DNA of 64,000 nt from Pycnopodia helianthoides (lineage: Eukaryota; Echinodermata; Asteroidea; Forcipulatida; Asteriidae), in contig CM063263.1 in the NCBI GenBank assembly GCA_032158295.1, positions 11,542,974 to 11,606,973 on the forward strand, written 5' to 3'. The position numbers and the translations under genes are program-made. Below the pieces are notes generated by a model. That model saw only the letters and a program-made list of their open reading frames with translations. It ran no database searches and was not told the origin of the DNA. This document shows, piece by piece, positions 60,571-64,000 of the stretch; the first letter of the stretch is position 1, and every line of letters begins with the position of its first letter.

Positions 60571-62478
60571 GTTTGAGAAATGAGCAGAAGAATCAGTTTT
60601 GATCTCGGGAGACCAAAACTCAGTGTTTGAAAACATGTTTTATTTTTCAACTACTTTTTTGTTACTCCGATGACCGATTGAGCTTAATTTTCAAAGTTTT
60701 TTTTTTTCCAAGTGTACACACATGTATGTCAAGTCACTTTATGTACAAAAGCTGGTCCTCGACAACAACCAATCTTGTCCATATGCTTTTAAAGCTAAAT
60801 CAACAAATTTTGTAAAGCACTACAAGATCGACAGTTTCCGACAGTGCATCTTTAAAAAAGCAGATGTAGGATCTCTGCATGCATTTCGCCTTACGCAAAC
60901 TCACTGTAGAAACATTACATACTCCTTGAGTGGCAACGGAGTTCTATTACGCTTCACCATTGTCAACATCAACGTGTCTATTTTGACTTTGTAAGCAAAA
61001 TTCTTACAGTAACACCCGAGGGAGCCGTTCGTCCCGAGTTGCGTACAAACTTAATAAAATCATAAATTTTGACGGAAGGATGGCATGGGGGCTTGTTTTA
61101 CCACCAAGGCAAACATTTTCATATCTATTCAATTTTTCATTTCTGCATGAACCAATCTGTTTCAGACGCCCTTTAATCGACTTAAATTGTATTTTATTTC
61201 AGTTTAAAGTGTGTTTTTTCTGTAAGAGCCAAAAGCTGAGGATTAGCTGAGAGTGAATGTGCTGGTAACCTCTCCCTCATTAAGGCACTAGTTTTTTTTT
61301 TTCAACGTACATGTAGTTGGGTTTTTAACTTGCGAGTACAAAGTCCGATCTTTAAAACTGGCTTGAAAGTTAGAGCATTTTTTTAAATTTCAATTGTAAT
61401 TCTAAATTGAAACTTGCAGCTATCTTTTTTAATTGGTTATTGCTGACATTTTGCTTGTTGATTTTGATATTAAATATTTGTGGATTTCAAGTTATTTTTC
61501 TGTAAATTGCTATGAGACCTTGCAAAAAGCGCAATAATATGCTTCAATATTTAATGTTATTATTAATATTGTTATTAGGCTATTATCATTATATATATAT
61601 GAACTAGTGGAATACAGTTCCAAGCACTGCAGGAGCAATATAAAATGGATTAATCAAGCGACTTCAATGGCTATGGCTATTGGCTGCAATGAATACGGCT
61701 GGACTTCTTCGGCGTTCCAGCCATAGCCCCAAAGCCAATCATTCGGACATGGCCCGAGATTCAAGGTTAAAACAGTCAGATCCCTCTTTGATGCAACACA
61801 CAAATCATTGTCAGTGTATACAAGGTACGTGACCAAGATGGCTTGCAGCAAATGACAACATGTTCTCAGTTGCATCTAAATAGCCCCACAACAAGGGATA
61901 TTCATTTCATGGAACTCGGTCAATTTGTGAACTGATTCTCCCCCGACACAAACAACTGGAGGCCAATATTTTCCCAAAATTGTTGATTGTTTTCGTAAAA
62001 AAGTCCTTAGCAACACAGAGCATCAAATTCCGGTTTTCCGAAATCTCCCTCTCAAATTTCCACCAGCAGAAAACTTATCGATGTGATCTTTTTTTTAATT
62101 TTTATTTTTCTATCCCACGGAAGTGATGAAACTGAGAACGCAGTCGGTCGAATCAAAATATTATGATTTAATCACGGAAAATGGGCTCCTCACAGCTTTG
62201 TATGTTTACCGTTCTGATATCCGTTGGCCTCTCCTAACTGCTAATTTTTACGATATCAAGACGTGTTACTTGACACGGTAACCATGGCAACCCCCTCTCA
62301 TTATTGTTGACTCTCTCAATATTTGATCTGAAAATTCTGCCGATCTTGGTCCAAGTGTTTCGTTTGTTTTTCGTGCACTGATTATGGAGGCACTGTGACG
62401 AAATCGAAAGGGACTTTATTAAAAATGGACAGTCAAGATAAATATTTAAGTTGTTTTTACTGAATAACAGACAGTCAT

Positions 62479-62821
62479 TTAAAGGCCCTGTACACTATTG
62501 GTAAGATCGAAAAACACAATGTTCACAGATTCACACATAACTTACATGATTTAAAGTAAGTAATGGTAGAAAGGGTTCCTTCAAATATTTCTGCCTAAAA
62601 TGCTATCGTTTCTGAGAAACGAGTAAAACACTAGTAATTATCGCGCGCGATAATTTGAAAAAACAGAAAACACATAAGATCTCTTTTCACTATTTTCTTG
62701 TGACCTCGATGACCAATTGAGCTCAAACTTTCACAGGTTTGTTTGTTCATGCATAGTGTTTAATCACACAAAATGTGGACACTGATTTTGAGCTGTTACC
62801 AAAAGTGTACAATACCTTTAA
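62479..62821 (+). mobile_element. TTAA-flanked MITE, copy 3
   Basis: Starts TTAAAGGCCCTGTACACTAT, ends GTACAATACCTTTAA. Central palindrome AATTATCGCGCGCGATAATT (62636-62655). Same orientation as the 3332 copy. Confidence 0.8.
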
Positions 62822-63144
62822 AGAGTGGTTCAAAGGTCAAATTCAGTGATCCAACATTCCCATCGAAAACCATGAAAACGGGAGACGAAAAAAATCACTC
62901 TGAAAGAGTATCAAATAAAATGAAATTTGAACATGAGGTTTTGAGGCTTGTTTTTGTTCACTCACTTTCATAAGGACTCTATCTATTGGAAAATACACAC
63001 ATCACAAAACTGAATTTGATTTGGAGATCCTCGTCTTTAATTGAAGTTATTGTTGCAGCAGGAATAAAGAACACAGTTTTGTTTCTCTTTGACACTGATG
63101 TACGATAAGCACTGCTCACTCAGTGCTTTCCGATGCATGAGAGA

Positions 63145-63250
63145 AAAAAATGCCACAGGTGGGATTCGAACCCACAATCCCACATTCTAGAGACCTCATA
63201 TTTCTAACCACTTGCCCACCTAATGTGTCCAGTGACAGGAGGGCAGTTCG
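63145..63250 (-). repeat. tRNA-like relic
   Basis: The minus strand has GGTGGGCAAGTGGTTAGAAA (A box) and GTGGGTTCGAATCCCACC (B box, about 63155-63172), with the two arms GTGGG/CCCAC intact. Probably the head of a SINE. Confidence 0.6.
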
Positions 63251-64000
63251 AATCCTGTATCTACATGTAGCATTCAGTAGCCAGAAAACAACATTATTTA
63301 TTTTAAAAATGTAGAAAACACATGTAGCCTAGGGAATGGATACAAGGGTGCTTCTGATTGATGTGTAAATATCTTTCCGATATGCCCCCAAAAATGTTCT
63401 ATAACAGAATTTTGCAAGATTACTCAAAACTCATTACTAACTTGCACTATAAAATTTAATTTAATATGATACAATGTGATATAAAAATAAAAAAAATTGT
63501 ACCAGCAAGGGCTACTGGAAAAAAAAACATTATTTATAAGGAATGTTTAAAACACATGTAACCTAAGAAATGGTTATATGAGGACTTCTGATCAGTGCAA
63601 AAACTACTTTCGGACACGCAGACAAAATTATCTATACCAGAATTTTGTAAGATCACTCATAACTCATTACTTAATTGACAAATTTAATTAAATATGATAC
63701 CAGGGAAATTTTTTGGTATCAAAAAAGAGCAATAAATGTTTTCATTAACCAAACGTGCTTAGACTCGTTAAAAAAAAGAGAGAAATGTACCGTGGAAAAT
63801 ATAACCTTTAGTGAAAAAACAAAAATAAGAAACAGATAGTTATCGTCACGCTGGCAGTTCTCTTTAAGGTTTTTTTTTATCAATCTCATTGGAACGTCTT
63901 GTACTCCATCTCCTAAAAGCTTTGCTTCATCCTCACGAAGAAAAAATTCTGACGTCTGATAAGATCATTCCTAAGCTTTTAAATTACTGCCTCGCCTGAT

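Noticed and set aside
63145..63250. Possible tRNA-Ser/Leu gene on the minus strand
   Set aside because: Both promoter boxes are good, but the acceptor stem does not close and the variable region is not convincing.

Overview
The window reads as nuclear DNA of an animal, most likely an echinoderm or another invertebrate deuterostome. Genes are split by GT-AG introns. The proteins follow the human families closely. The AT-rich spacers and introns are packed with short tRNA-derived SINEs, fold-back (MITE-like) elements and minisatellites. The phylum is an inference from repeat style and protein similarity.

Four genes can be read. (1) The left edge (about 0.56-5.2 kb, minus strand) holds the first seven coding exons of PAN2, the catalytic subunit of the PAN2-PAN3 poly(A) deadenylase. 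They give 343 residues, and the rest of the gene lies off the left end. (2) SNF8/VPS22, an ESCRT-II subunit, lies on the plus strand at 6.6-10.0 kb. It is complete: six coding exons, 246 residues. PAN2 and SNF8 are divergent, with about 1.4 kb between their start codons, and probably share a promoter region. (3) A small two-exon gene (11.13-12.40 kb, minus strand) encodes a 139-residue protein I do not recognise. It has an acidic N-terminus and a coiled-coil C-terminal half. (4) From 17.65 kb to at least 56.49 kb, minus strand, lie the last 15 coding exons of an adenylyl cyclase of the ADCY5/6 type. They cover the second half of C1a, C1b, membrane segments 7-12 and all of C2, 764 residues. The first exons lie beyond the right end. 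All exon phases in the four genes agree and the complete reading frames close, which supports the models.

The rest is non-coding. The 12.4-17.65 kb stretch holds intergenic DNA and probably a long ADCY 3' UTR, with two tandem arrays. The ADCY introns are 6.2, 9.1 and 12.6 kb, plus an open-ended intron of at least 7.5 kb. They carry a 16-bp minisatellite, an 11-bp TGACC-rich minisatellite, palindromic fold-back elements, tRNA-derived SINEs and the 3' end of a LINE trapped inside an inverted repeat.

I found no operon-like defence, CRISPR or viral system. The least ordinary structures are an array of five RNA polymerase III B-box-like repeats in SNF8 intron 3, TTAA-flanked elements with an identical 16-bp CG palindrome, tRNA-like sequences inside fold-back structures, and the unrecognised small gene.
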